This document shows, one piece after another, positions 1 through 9,058 of a stretch of 64,000 nt of DNA (position 1 is the first letter of the stretch; every line of letters starts with the position of its first letter). The DNA comes from Mucilaginibacter sp. CSA2-8R. Lineage in GTDB: Bacteria > Bacteroidota > Bacteroidia > Sphingobacteriales > Sphingobacteriaceae. Made by a program: the position numbers and the translations under genes. The stretch is taken from contig NZ_CP152389.1 in assembly GCF_038806765.1 (NCBI RefSeq), forward strand, positions 1,860,001 through 1,924,000, written 5' to 3'. Below the pieces are notes generated by a model. It made no database searches. It was not told where the DNA came from and saw only the letters and a program-made list of their open reading frames with translations.

Positions 1-1236
1 GCAATTACAGAAAACGACGGTACTGATAAACTGTACTTACCTCGTTCTAACGCCGGTGTTACTAATCCAAATTTTTCTATTCATGGTGGTAGCAAAAATC
101 TTTCTGGCAGTGGTATTTGGGCCAACGTTGATTTAAAAACCTACTTTACAGATCCGCATAACGGTTACCTTTTTTCAAAAAATTCTTACGGTATGCGTAG
201 TGAATTAGGATCGGCTACTTTTGTAAATATTGAAAGCTTTAAAAAATTTATGCCTGCCGAATATTGGCACGTACCAACAGAAGAAGAGGTCAACAGTAAA
301 ACCAATATGTGGGCAAAACACTATTTTAGTACAGATGGTGCTTTGGGAGGTGGTTCGTCGCCGGTAAATTACATTCAATCTATTAATAAGAGTTACGGCT
401 CTTCTAAATCAATAGATGAATTTTGTAAGAAGTCGCAATTGCTAAACCTCGAAACGCTTAAGGCGATGTATGAATCCTGGAACGACCATATGTGGAATGA
501 TGCAACCGGAATGCTGATTTGGATGAGTCAGTCTGCCTATCCAACTATGATATGGCAGACTTATGATTATTACTACGATTTAACAGGTGCTTATTTTGGT
601 AGCAAACAAGGCTGTGAACCGGTTCATATACAATGGAATATTGCCAATAACGCTGTTAAACTTATAAACAACAGGCCGTTTGCTTTACAAGGGTTAAAGG
701 CCGAAGCCATGGTTTATGACGCTAACGGAAAGTTGGTGTCGACTTTTACGCAACAAAAGCAGCTTGATGTAAAAGCAACATCTGCAACAGAGGTGTTTGT
801 GGCTTTTAAAGATTCTATTAATCGCTCAAAATTAGGAGACGTTTACTTTTTAAAACTAAAGCTGTCTGATGTAAAAGGTAAATTGTTGTCGAGTAATTTT
901 TATTGGATAGGTAACAAATATCTTGACTATACCTCTTTAAATAAATTAAAACCGGTTGGAAACCGATTGCATGTTTCAGCAGTTCAGGTAAATAGCGCTA
1001 ATGATAAGGTAAACAAGTTATTAACATATACTGTAAACAATACGTCATCAGACCGGGTGGCTTTTGGTATAAGGGCGCAGTTGTTAAACAATCAGGGTAA
1101 ACAAATTTTGCCTGCTATGATAAACGATAGTTATTTTACCCTAATGCCTGGCGAAAAGAAGTTGTTAGAGGTAGAGGTAGCTCCGGAACAACTTACCAAA
1201 GGTTACAAACTGGATCTAACAGCATATAATCAATAA
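1..1236 (+). CDS. GH2-family exo-beta-glucosaminidase/mannosidase-like glycosidase, C-terminal part
   Basis: The frame is open from base 1, so the N-terminal part lies outside the window; 411 residues remain. The visible part holds the end of a GH2 TIM barrel and the following beta-sandwich domains. Residues around 65-70 (GMRSELG) fit the strand carrying the catalytic nucleophile, with Glu68 the candidate. The Trp/Tyr-rich stretch at about 160-205 (ESWNDHMW, MIWQTYDYYYDLTGAYFG) is characteristic of the exo-beta-D-glucosaminidase / endo-beta-mannosidase branch of GH2. The tail is an Ig-like domain. A bidirectional hairpin terminator lies about 350 bases downstream. The family is fairly certain; the substrate (glucosamine, mannose or other) cannot be told from this part. 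Confidence 0.8.
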   Translation, partial: AITENDGTDKLYLPRSNAGVTNPNFSIHGGSKNLSGSGIWANVDLKTYFTDPHNGYLFSKNSYGMRSELGSATFVNIESFKKFMPAEYWHVPTEEEVNSKTNMWAKHYFSTDGALGGGSSPVNYIQSINKSYGSSKSIDEFCKKSQLLNLETLKAMYESWNDHMWNDATGMLIWMSQSAYPTMIWQTYDYYYDLTGAYFGSKQGCEPVHIQWNIANNAVKLINNRPFALQGLKAEAMVYDANGKLVSTFTQQKQLDVKATSATEVFVAFKDSINRSKLGDVYFLKLKLSDVKGKLLSSNFYWIGNKYLDYTSLNKLKPVGNRLHVSAVQVNSANDKVNKLLTYTVNNTSSDRVAFGIRAQLLNNQGKQILPAMINDSYFTLMPGEKKLLEVEVAPEQLTKGYKLDLTAYNQ

Positions 1237-1772
1237 TCGGAATTGTTTAACTTAGGTTTCTGAGCAATGTTGAGGGTAACTATTATCCATCTGTATTAAG
1301 CCAAAGATTTTTATAAGTTAAATAGTTATTTATCTCCAATCATTGTTTTATTACTTAACTTATAAATGAAGCCAATAATCCGCAACCTAACCGCAGCGTA
1401 GATATTCTTTAATATTATTTTCTACGCCAGTCAGGTTCGTTGATATATAGCATTTAAGTCATATATCGCTCACCGAGCAAGTAGCGGCAGCCAAAGCATA
1501 CAAGTTATGGATTAAGTCGATGTTAACTCCTCCAAAAATACGCAAACCTCAGTTGATATAGTAATTTACCAAAACCTAATAATCACAAAAAAGCCTCTCG
1601 GAAGTACCTGTTACTTTTAGAGAGGCTTTTAAATTTAAAGAAAAATTGAAGCTTATTTGACTATAAAACTATGACACAAATCCATCAAACGAGTTAAGCA
1701 AATTTATTCAGTTCGTTAAATGACACAATCCAATAACTTTCATTGAGCTAAAGTTACCGGATTGTTGTAGCA
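1237..1772. other. Intergenic region between convergent genes
   Basis: This 536-base stretch separates two converging genes. It is AT-rich with stops in all frames. Apart from the hairpin at 1589-1630 I see no gene, RNA or repeat in it. Confidence 0.6.
1589..1630. terminator. Bidirectional hairpin terminator
   Basis: AAAAGCCTCTC (1589-1599) pairs perfectly with GAGAGGCTTTT (1620-1630) around a 20-base loop. A-runs on one side and T-runs on the other allow termination in both directions, fitting its place between two convergent genes. Confidence 0.7.
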
Positions 1773-3743
1773 TCAAAGCTTAATGCCCTGCCAGTTATCT
1801 GTTTTAAATGGTGAAGCGGGTAATCCTTCAACATTGTATAGGTTGCCGTCAGGAATGTTTTGCCAATCATAGCGCACGGCTACCGGATGTTCAACCATAG
1901 CACTGCTTACAATCACTTTATGATTAACAATGGTAGCTTGAGCTTGATGGAATTTTTTATCACTTCCGGCTATCCAAAAGCCTTTTAACGTGTTACTCCC
2001 TTGAGCAGATAATCCACTTCCTGAATGGGTGAAGTTAAGAGCTATTTTATTGCCGTCGATTTGTTGCGAGGCAAATAACGGTCCGCTATATTCAATCTTC
2101 TCTCCATAATTTTTATTGAGCGCGATAAGCGCTAACCTGCGGCCAACTTCCTGCTTGTTACGTGGATGGATGTTTGATGCTTCACCAATATCAATAGTAA
2201 CAGCCATTCCGGTGTTTGGTAATTTTAGCGTGTTAAATTGAGCAAATCGCAGTTCTGGCCAGTCTGCTATTGGTGGTTGGTCGGCTGCATTATAATTCGC
2301 AATCTGCACAAAATAAAACGGAAGATTAGGTTGATTAAATTGTTGACGCCAATCTTGTATAAGCAACGGGAACAGTGTTTTGTATTGTTCAGACCGGTCG
2401 GCATTACTCTCACCCTGATACCAGATAACACCTTTAATTGTAAAAGGGAGGATAGGATTAATCATGGCGTTATAAATTAGTGTTGGCCTGTTTGGTGTAT
2501 TGGCCAACACCGGAGGCTGTTCAAGTTTATTTAAAGGCGTTGCCTTTTGATAAAGCCACTCGCCAGCCAAATCAATACTTTTCGAGGGGTCATTAGCTAA
2601 CTGCAGATTTAAAGGCCCATTATTGATGCCACCTAATCCGCCGTTGTCAAAAACTCTAACTGCAATAATGTGCTTACCTGGTTTTACAAGTTTGCCAGGC
2701 ACAGTGTAATGGCGCTGATAAAGAAAAAGTTCGGTATGTCCAACCTCTTCACCATCAAAAAAAGTGTTATCATAATCGTCAATGCCTGTTAAGTTAAGTT
2801 TTAAATCTTTGCCGGCCCAGTCTGCAGGTATATCAACAGCTTTGCGAAACCACACAGTACCATCATACTGGTCTAATCCTGCCTGTTCCCAGTAGTTGGG
2901 CAGTTTCATTGTAGACCATTGGCTGTCATTTAAACTCTTTTGAGCCCACTCCGGATTTGTTCCTTTAAAGCCCGGGTCGGTTGCATTAGATTTATTGATC
3001 CATTTACGCACATCTTGATTATATTGTTTTTCAATATCGTCCTGCGTTAAGCCGCCCTCTGCTGATTTTACAAAGTCCGCAAATTCTGGCATCGACTTCA
3101 AAGCTTTCCCGCTCGTCCACGCCTCGGCAACGGTGCCGCCCCAGTTGTCATTTATAAGGCCAATCGGGATATGCTTGACATCATAAATCTTTTTTGCAAA
3201 AAAATAAGCTACGGCCGAAAACTCTTTAACATTATCTGAATTGCAAGCGCGCCAAGCCCATTTAACCGGTACATTGGATTGAGGTGAAAAGCTTACTTTG
3301 TTATCAATCTTAATCATCCGTATGGCATTGTATGCAGCCGCATCGGTAACTTCTTGTTGCAGGTTATTTACGCCAAGCACCGGCATTTCCATGTTCGACT
3401 GACCCGAACAAAGCCATACATCACCAATCAGAATATTATTTAAGGTCAACGCCTCTCCATCATTAAACGAAATATTATAAGGTCCGCCATATGATGGAGT
3501 TGCAATGCCGGTCTTCCATTTTCCGTCGGCAGCTACGCTTATTTCGTACTTGTGACGATCCCAGCTTGGTATAATAGTGAGTTTGCTGCCTGGTTTGGCG
3601 GTGCCCCAAACTGTTGCTTTTGTTTTTTGCTGCAATACCATATTGTCGGTAAAGCAGGCGGCAGGTACAACTTTTGCAAAAGCCGAACTTACCGAGAGTA
3701 AAAGCGTCAGCGGCAAAAAGTATTGATGTTTTTTTAGAGCCAT
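1773..3743 (-). CDS. Sialate O-acetylesterase-like SGNH esterase
   Basis: The 656-residue protein starts with a signal peptide (residues 1-23, cut after AFA), so it is periplasmic or exported. SGNH/SASA hydrolase blocks flank an inserted beta-sandwich domain. Block I is LCSGQSNMEM with Ser116 as nucleophile; a later WYQGESNA block and a C-terminal NIHPRNKQEVG segment carry the expected Asn/Gly and catalytic His. Such enzymes remove O-acetyl groups from sialic acids or from plant polysaccharides such as acetylated xylan. The gene lies 55 bases after the GH31 gene and is probably co-transcribed with it. The inserted galactose-binding-like domain (about 260-400) is usual for the long bacterial forms. 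The acetylated substrate is inferred only from the family. Confidence 0.85.
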   Translation of the reverse strand: MALKKHQYFLPLTLLLSVSSAFAKVVPAACFTDNMVLQQKTKATVWGTAKPGSKLTIIPSWDRHKYEISVAADGKWKTGIATPSYGGPYNISFNDGEALTLNNILIGDVWLCSGQSNMEMPVLGVNNLQQEVTDAAAYNAIRMIKIDNKVSFSPQSNVPVKWAWRACNSDNVKEFSAVAYFFAKKIYDVKHIPIGLINDNWGGTVAEAWTSGKALKSMPEFADFVKSAEGGLTQDDIEKQYNQDVRKWINKSNATDPGFKGTNPEWAQKSLNDSQWSTMKLPNYWEQAGLDQYDGTVWFRKAVDIPADWAGKDLKLNLTGIDDYDNTFFDGEEVGHTELFLYQRHYTVPGKLVKPGKHIIAVRVFDNGGLGGINNGPLNLQLANDPSKSIDLAGEWLYQKATPLNKLEQPPVLANTPNRPTLIYNAMINPILPFTIKGVIWYQGESNADRSEQYKTLFPLLIQDWRQQFNQPNLPFYFVQIANYNAADQPPIADWPELRFAQFNTLKLPNTGMAVTIDIGEASNIHPRNKQEVGRRLALIALNKNYGEKIEYSGPLFASQQIDGNKIALNFTHSGSGLSAQGSNTLKGFWIAGSDKKFHQAQATIVNHKVIVSSAMVEHPVAVRYDWQNIPDGNLYNVEGLPASPFKTDNWQGIKL

Positions 3744-3798
3744 CTTTATTTAGTTTATAACCTTTTATGTGTATTTATGTAATTGTATAATTATGTAA

Positions 3799-5943
3799 TT
3801 ATGGAATAATAGTGGTGCGGTCAATAACATATCGTTTTTGAACATAAGTGCCCTTTCTTTTCATTTTAACTTTAGCTCCGTCGATGGTAAGTTCAATGTT
3901 ATTGCACTTAGCATTTAGATAATTAAAGCTGATGCCATCATCCTCAAAAAGATACGCGTTGTCTACTTTTTTTCCGTAAACTGAGCATGTTAAATGAAAA
4001 ACGGTTTTATTATCCGTAAACTGAATTGGGGCAGCTAACGGTAAAATGGTACCCTCTTTAACAAATAGGGGTATATCATCCAGTTTAAAATTTACACGGT
4101 AACTTTTGCCGCCGGTATATTTCTCGTTGGTGTTAAAGTTATACCAGTTTCCTGATGGCAAATACACATCACGGGTATCTGCGCCCCCTACAATGGGTGC
4201 AGCTAACAAACTTTTACCAATCATATATTCGTTGGCAACTTCAAATACGTGTTCGTCTGACGGGTAGTCCATCACCAATGCTCTAAAAACCGGGTAACCA
4301 TCTTGCTGATATTTATGAAATGCCTCATATAAATAGGGTATTAGCTGCATACGGAAATTCAGCAATTTTTTTATCGTAGCTTCATTCTGCTCTGCATCCG
4401 GTAAAAGGATGCCTTTGTTATTTTTGTCGCGATCAAACTGAAGCCATGGTGGGTTTTGCAGATACCAGCTATTGTATAGGGTTTGTGCTGAAAGTATTGC
4501 TGTTTGGCTGCGGCGTGCTAATTCTTTGAAAGAAGAAGACTCGCGAACTTCGGGCGACCACAATAAGCCTGAAAATCCGGTATTGCTGATCTGCTCAACA
4601 TATTGTGCATGATCATAAGTATCGCTGTACAAAGCTGCCGGATAAGGCGCAGCTAATGCTCCCGACGAGCGCACGTCTAAAAGTGTACGCTGGTTAAGCT
4701 TTTTGTAGATGTTGTAAATGGTTTTTTGATAAAGCAAGCCAAACACCTGGTGCATGCGCTCGCCATCAATACCTGACGGAAATTGCGAGAGTTCGGGAAA
4801 ACTCCATCGTGCGCTGCCAAACCGAAGGTCGGAGTTGTCGCATTCATCCAATTTAAAACCACTAATGCCAATATCAACAAGTTTATCTTGATGATATTGA
4901 GCAAATATGTCTCTTCCTTTGGCGCTCGCAAAATCTGGAACAAGCCCGTTAAACGCCAGATAATTGCCAGATTGAGGGAGCAAAGCCTGATAAATAGGTG
5001 AAGAAGAAGATACAAATGCATGTTCCCATAAATTTACCTGATAGCCCTGGCTTTTTAATTGTGCTATGAATTTGGCCGGATAAGGAAAGAAATCCGGGTT
5101 CCAGGCAAACGAACATGGATAAGCTGCTGTCTGCCAGCGTGGTTCTAATCCGATTACGCTTATCGGTAATTGTTTTTTTCTAAAGTAGTCAGTCGTCTTG
5201 TATACATCTGTATCTTTAAAATCTGCCTTAACACGGTACTTTATACCCAGTGCCCAAAGCGGAGGCATGGCACCACCGCCCGAAAACAGATTGTAGCGTT
5301 GTACAGCAGTAAGCATATCAGGGCCTGCAAAAACAAAAATTTCAATTCCGTTTACTCCCGGAATGTCTACCAGCATATTGCCTGCTGATGTCGCTGTGGA
5401 ATTGTATAAGTCCTGAACTGTTAGCTTCGTAGTGTCTGATGAATTATTTTTTGAAGCTGGTCCGCCTTGTTTAGGTTGGTTGCCTCCGCAATAAAAGGTA
5501 GTATATTTAGCTGTATTTACCAGGACAGCATATCCCTTATTAGATACATAATAGGGGACAGGTGCATGACTGTATCCTAAATCATTTGACGGGTAATCGT
5601 TTACCACAGGTACTTTGCGCAGCCTGTTTTGTCTGAAAGAGCCCATTTGTAAACCAAAGCCGTAAAGTTGCTCGTCGCCGCTTAAGGGTAATTCTATGAT
5701 AGTGCCACGTGGGTTGAAATTGATTTTAATGTCGGTAAGGTTGAAAGGAAGTTTTCCGGCAGGCAATTGTCTTAAAGCACTTACCTGTGGCAGTTCTTCT
5801 CTGAAACGCTCTGGTGTAAACGTATCAGGCTTACCAAGTGTGATTTTAAATACGCCCGGGCATACCTCTTGAACAATTTGCGCCTGGGCAAAATAGGTGT
5901 TCAGTAATAGCAGCATTAAGGGCAATAAATGTTTTTTGATCAT
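3799..5943 (-). CDS. GH31-family alpha-glycosidase
   Basis: I chose the ATG at 5943 because a good signal peptide follows directly (MIKKHLLPLMLLLLNTYFAQAQ region, cut near residue 22); an in-frame ATG at 5967 would add eight residues in front of it. The 714-residue product has the GH31 order: N-terminal beta-sandwich, (beta/alpha)8 barrel from about 230, C-terminal beta domains. GFKLDECD gives the nucleophile as Asp366. The acid/base region is not the common WSGDN type; it reads YSDTYDH (441-447) followed by GLLWSPEVRE. This resembles GH31 members with alpha-galactosidase or other atypical activity, so the substrate should not be assumed to be glucose. It lies between a lectin-propeller gene and a sialate esterase gene on the same strand. 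Confidence 0.8.
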   Translation of the reverse strand: MIKKHLLPLMLLLLNTYFAQAQIVQEVCPGVFKITLGKPDTFTPERFREELPQVSALRQLPAGKLPFNLTDIKINFNPRGTIIELPLSGDEQLYGFGLQMGSFRQNRLRKVPVVNDYPSNDLGYSHAPVPYYVSNKGYAVLVNTAKYTTFYCGGNQPKQGGPASKNNSSDTTKLTVQDLYNSTATSAGNMLVDIPGVNGIEIFVFAGPDMLTAVQRYNLFSGGGAMPPLWALGIKYRVKADFKDTDVYKTTDYFRKKQLPISVIGLEPRWQTAAYPCSFAWNPDFFPYPAKFIAQLKSQGYQVNLWEHAFVSSSSPIYQALLPQSGNYLAFNGLVPDFASAKGRDIFAQYHQDKLVDIGISGFKLDECDNSDLRFGSARWSFPELSQFPSGIDGERMHQVFGLLYQKTIYNIYKKLNQRTLLDVRSSGALAAPYPAALYSDTYDHAQYVEQISNTGFSGLLWSPEVRESSSFKELARRSQTAILSAQTLYNSWYLQNPPWLQFDRDKNNKGILLPDAEQNEATIKKLLNFRMQLIPYLYEAFHKYQQDGYPVFRALVMDYPSDEHVFEVANEYMIGKSLLAAPIVGGADTRDVYLPSGNWYNFNTNEKYTGGKSYRVNFKLDDIPLFVKEGTILPLAAPIQFTDNKTVFHLTCSVYGKKVDNAYLFEDDGISFNYLNAKCNNIELTIDGAKVKMKRKGTYVQKRYVIDRTTIIP

Positions 5944-6027
5944 AATTCTTTTAAGTTGTAAAGTCATCTAACATCAAAAATCAATTTAGTGATGTATAAT
6001 CGTGGTTTCGCGTTTTGCAATATGATA

Positions 6028-6046
6028 TTGATCTCGTCATGATCAA
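6028..6046. promoter_or_regulatory. Inverted repeat upstream of the GH31 gene
   Basis: TTGATC (6028-6033) and GATCAA (6041-6046) form a perfect 6+6 inverted repeat with a 7-base spacer, about 85 bases upstream of the GH31 start. This is the geometry of a dimeric repressor site. No regulator is encoded nearby, so the assignment is tentative. Confidence 0.25.
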
Positions 6047-6119
6047 CTTTGCCATTTTTATTACGTTAATTCTTAGGCAAAACCCTATATGCTTGTTTAC
6101 ACAAATGAGCAACTATAGC

Positions 6120-7802
6120 TTATAAACCTATTTTGGAGTATGGTACTCTTATGAATTTAGGACGGTAATAATATGGGTCTTTAAAGCCATCGGTACAAGG
6201 CCCTTGTCCGCAAACATCATAGTTTAAACTATAGCCCAAAAGCAGCTCGTTACGGCCATTTACGTATTCTGTGTGAATAGTTGGTGTATAATAAAAGGTT
6301 TTGTTATTGTTGATGTTTTCCTGTATTGTATGCACCGTCACCGGGTCGCTAAATGGCCCCATCATGTTTGTAGACGATGCAACATAAACTTCGCGCACCG
6401 GGTTACAAAAAAGCGGATCGCTCAAATACATCATTACCCACTTGCCATTACAGTAAGCAACAGCAGCACCTGGCTTATTTTTGCCTATGTTAATGGCAGC
6501 AGCAGCATTAGTTGTTGGTGTGGATGCCCATGCAGAACCGTTCCAAAAAGTCCATACGTTTGGATTGCTTTGCGAAAAGCGAGCTACATACATTCCGTCC
6601 ACTTTTAAGCCGCCTCCAAAAGCATACACGTACCCGTCGGTATACTTAACCATGCCATTACAGTAATTTATATCAGTTTGATTTACCCCAGGCGGAGTAA
6701 GTCGTGTGCCAGACCACTCATTTCCTGAACTTTCTGTAAAATCCCAAATGCTTTGACTGTTAAGCCCTACAAAACCCACACCTTCGGCAACATGAATATA
6801 TACATGCTGCCCAAGTTCTACGCCAACGTCCGGCCAGGCAAAGTTTGAGTTTGGTTGTTTATCAACTACTTGCTTAGCGCCGTTTCTGGTTATATTAGCG
6901 CCGCTACTGCCGGAGTCGTTAATGCTATTCTGTAATATAAAGGAGTTACCATAGTTAAAAAATTGCCCGCAAACAAATTTGCCGTTAGGCTGCAACGTAG
7001 CACCGTCATAGGCATCTTGGGTAATCCATAATACTTTTCCGGCATTACTACCCCAGGTTAATGGGATGCTGGTGCCCTCATCAAAAGCGACAGAGCCTTG
7101 GCTATTTAAATTGCGCTCAAATATGCGATTAACTAACTCGTCTCTGTAGGTGCCGGGTGAGCGCTGAGTGAATACCCATTTTTGTCTGTCGTCTTTAGTA
7201 GCAAGTTCTTGAATAACAGCTGTTCCGTTTGTGGCAGAGGCGTTGGGGTTAGCTATAGACAATCCTGTGCCTTTGTTAACTATGGTGTACTGATTGGCGC
7301 TGCCAAGCTGGTTAATGCTCCATAATTGGTTATCAGAGTAACCTGAAAGTGGAGTACGAGCCTGCCACACTTTATCACCTGCTGTTATGTTAGGCGATTC
7401 AAGCACCTGTCCTGAAAATGAATTGCGAAAATGGTAGTATTTAACTCCGTTTACCGTATTAACATATATCACATACCATCGTTGCCAGCTGTCTTTGTCA
7501 TCATTACCAACGGCCTGCCATTGATCAATGGTTTGATGATTTTGATATTTGGCGTTGGCAGACACATCGCCAGACACTTCCATAAAATTGCCGCCTACCA
7601 AAGACGAAATTTTATATTCGGCATATGTTGCAGAAATGGATGTTGGTGGCTCGGGCGCAACTGGAGTATTAGAAGAATCTGATGATAACTTATCTCTTTT
7701 ACAGCTTGCGACAGTAAAACTTATTGAAATAGAAATAATCAATGTCACATTAATTTGCTTTAAGACAAAACATAGCATTGGCTTGTGGTTAAAGGGGGTC
7801 AT
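6120..7802 (-). CDS. Lipoprotein with ricin-type lectin domain and beta-propeller (GH43-like) domain
   Basis: The 560-residue protein begins with a hydrophobic segment ending in the lipobox-like TVASC, so it is probably lipid-anchored after Cys33. Residues about 60-210 form a ricin-B-like beta-trefoil, with repeated QxW-type elements (DSWQRWYV, DNQLWSI, DRQKWVF). From about 220 follows a propeller-like domain with repeated short beta motifs (GKVLWITQDAYDG, WPDVGVELGQ, YCNGKWVMMYLSD, FYYTPTIHTEY). This resembles the five-bladed folds of GH43/GH32 relatives or uncharacterised DUF4185-type proteins. A carbohydrate-binding or glycosidase role is likely from fold and from the GH31/esterase neighbours; I cannot name a substrate or confirm catalytic acids. 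Confidence 0.6.
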   Translation of the reverse strand: MTPFNHKPMLCFVLKQINVTLIISISISFTVASCKRDKLSSDSSNTPVAPEPPTSISATYAEYKISSLVGGNFMEVSGDVSANAKYQNHQTIDQWQAVGNDDKDSWQRWYVIYVNTVNGVKYYHFRNSFSGQVLESPNITAGDKVWQARTPLSGYSDNQLWSINQLGSANQYTIVNKGTGLSIANPNASATNGTAVIQELATKDDRQKWVFTQRSPGTYRDELVNRIFERNLNSQGSVAFDEGTSIPLTWGSNAGKVLWITQDAYDGATLQPNGKFVCGQFFNYGNSFILQNSINDSGSSGANITRNGAKQVVDKQPNSNFAWPDVGVELGQHVYIHVAEGVGFVGLNSQSIWDFTESSGNEWSGTRLTPPGVNQTDINYCNGMVKYTDGYVYAFGGGLKVDGMYVARFSQSNPNVWTFWNGSAWASTPTTNAAAAINIGKNKPGAAVAYCNGKWVMMYLSDPLFCNPVREVYVASSTNMMGPFSDPVTVHTIQENINNNKTFYYTPTIHTEYVNGRNELLLGYSLNYDVCGQGPCTDGFKDPYYYRPKFIRVPYSKIGL

Positions 7803-7873
7803 AAATGGTTGGTTTTATAATTTAAGCCAATATAATTAAATAAATCGATTTAGCTCAATTTGCCTAAACTTAA

Positions 7874-9058
7874 CTAATTGTGTTTTACAGTTGTTATTTT
7901 CAAAAAATTACTAAATACGGCTGTGTCTCTCATAAATGATAATGGAATTGTGTTTTTGGAAATTATCAGTTGTTTAAGATTCATGCTGTCAACCTTGTTT
8001 AATAGTCCCTCCGGTGTGTGTTGAATAAGATATTTGTGCAGAAGCATACCTACTAAAACTTCGCTGGGATGAATGCCATCTAACATATAATTATCAGGCA
8101 GACCAAGTTTTTCAGGAGTTGAAAATGGGATGAAGTCAAAGTTGTTTTTTTTCAATGTATCCTGAATACTCAGATATTGCTTGAAGCAACGATAAAAGCT
8201 TTTATCTTTTGAGAAATACGCGAAAAAATCGTTAGACACAGGCGGAAAAAAAATTAAGGTTTGTATATCTGCCTGCCTCAATTGTTTCAAAGTAAGTACA
8301 AGGTTATTTACCAATACGGGGTCTACTTCAAATGGATAAGTAAATATGTAATCCTTATTCTTGAGTAACCCTTTATAATTTATACCATCCCGAAATACAG
8401 GAGTTTTTAAATAGTCTGCTATGTCTTGGGCATAATGTAAACTACCATCGTTTCGGTAACCTGTACCCCTTGATCCAAGATATCCAAATCCACAATTTTT
8501 TTTTGAGTACGTTTTATCGAAGCCATTTTGATAAATGAATTTGATCAATGACTGCGCTGCAGCAGCGTGATATTTGATATGAAAAACTTCATCCTCCTGC
8601 GGGATAGTTGCCGTGTTAACAGGTAAACTATTGTTTGTTTTTTTTACGAGAGAAAGATCTAATCCAATAATCAGTACTTTAGGTTTTTTTATTTTTTTAT
8701 TCTTAATTAACTGAATTAAATTCTGCAACTCATTTATACTTGTTAGCGACGGCCCCATGTTATAGAAGCTTTTTTCAAGCGGATGAAACATAAAATCTCT
8801 AAATTGTAGAACCGTTGATTGCCCTACCACCAGGATCTCTGCATTCTTCTTTACTGTCATCATCAGTTTATATAAGGATGGGGAGTTGTCAAAAAACTTC
8901 CTGAAATAATATTTTTCTGTTTGGCTTTTACACTGTTCTTCAGTAATCTTTTCTATGGATAACAACTCTTTGTCTTTGAAAAAAAAGTATTCACAAAATA
9001 ATGCGTAGGAGGCAATTACAGTAAGAAATATGATAGCTTTACTTACAAACTTTTTCAT
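7874..9058 (-). CDS. Membrane-anchored SGNH-like protein, partner of MBOAT acyltransferase
   Basis: The 394-residue protein has one N-terminal membrane segment (about residues 7-25) and an extracytoplasmic SGNH-type domain. ILVVGQSTVLQFRD (about 95-108) fits the nucleophile block, with a Ser in GQS. LDGIHPSE near residue 325 fits the Asp-x-x-His block. Its ATG overlaps the stop of the MBOAT gene by one base (TAATG), so the two are translationally coupled. Paired MBOAT and SGNH/AlgJ-like proteins O-acetylate extracellular polysaccharides in alginate, cellulose and peptidoglycan systems; this gene probably encodes the acetyl-transfer or esterase partner. The polymer modified is unknown. Confidence 0.65.
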   Translation of the reverse strand: MKKFVSKAIIFLTVIASYALFCEYFFFKDKELLSIEKITEEQCKSQTEKYYFRKFFDNSPSLYKLMMTVKKNAEILVVGQSTVLQFRDFMFHPLEKSFYNMGPSLTSINELQNLIQLIKNKKIKKPKVLIIGLDLSLVKKTNNSLPVNTATIPQEDEVFHIKYHAAAAQSLIKFIYQNGFDKTYSKKNCGFGYLGSRGTGYRNDGSLHYAQDIADYLKTPVFRDGINYKGLLKNKDYIFTYPFEVDPVLVNNLVLTLKQLRQADIQTLIFFPPVSNDFFAYFSKDKSFYRCFKQYLSIQDTLKKNNFDFIPFSTPEKLGLPDNYMLDGIHPSEVLVGMLLHKYLIQHTPEGLLNKVDSMNLKQLIISKNTIPLSFMRDTAVFSNFLKITTVKHN

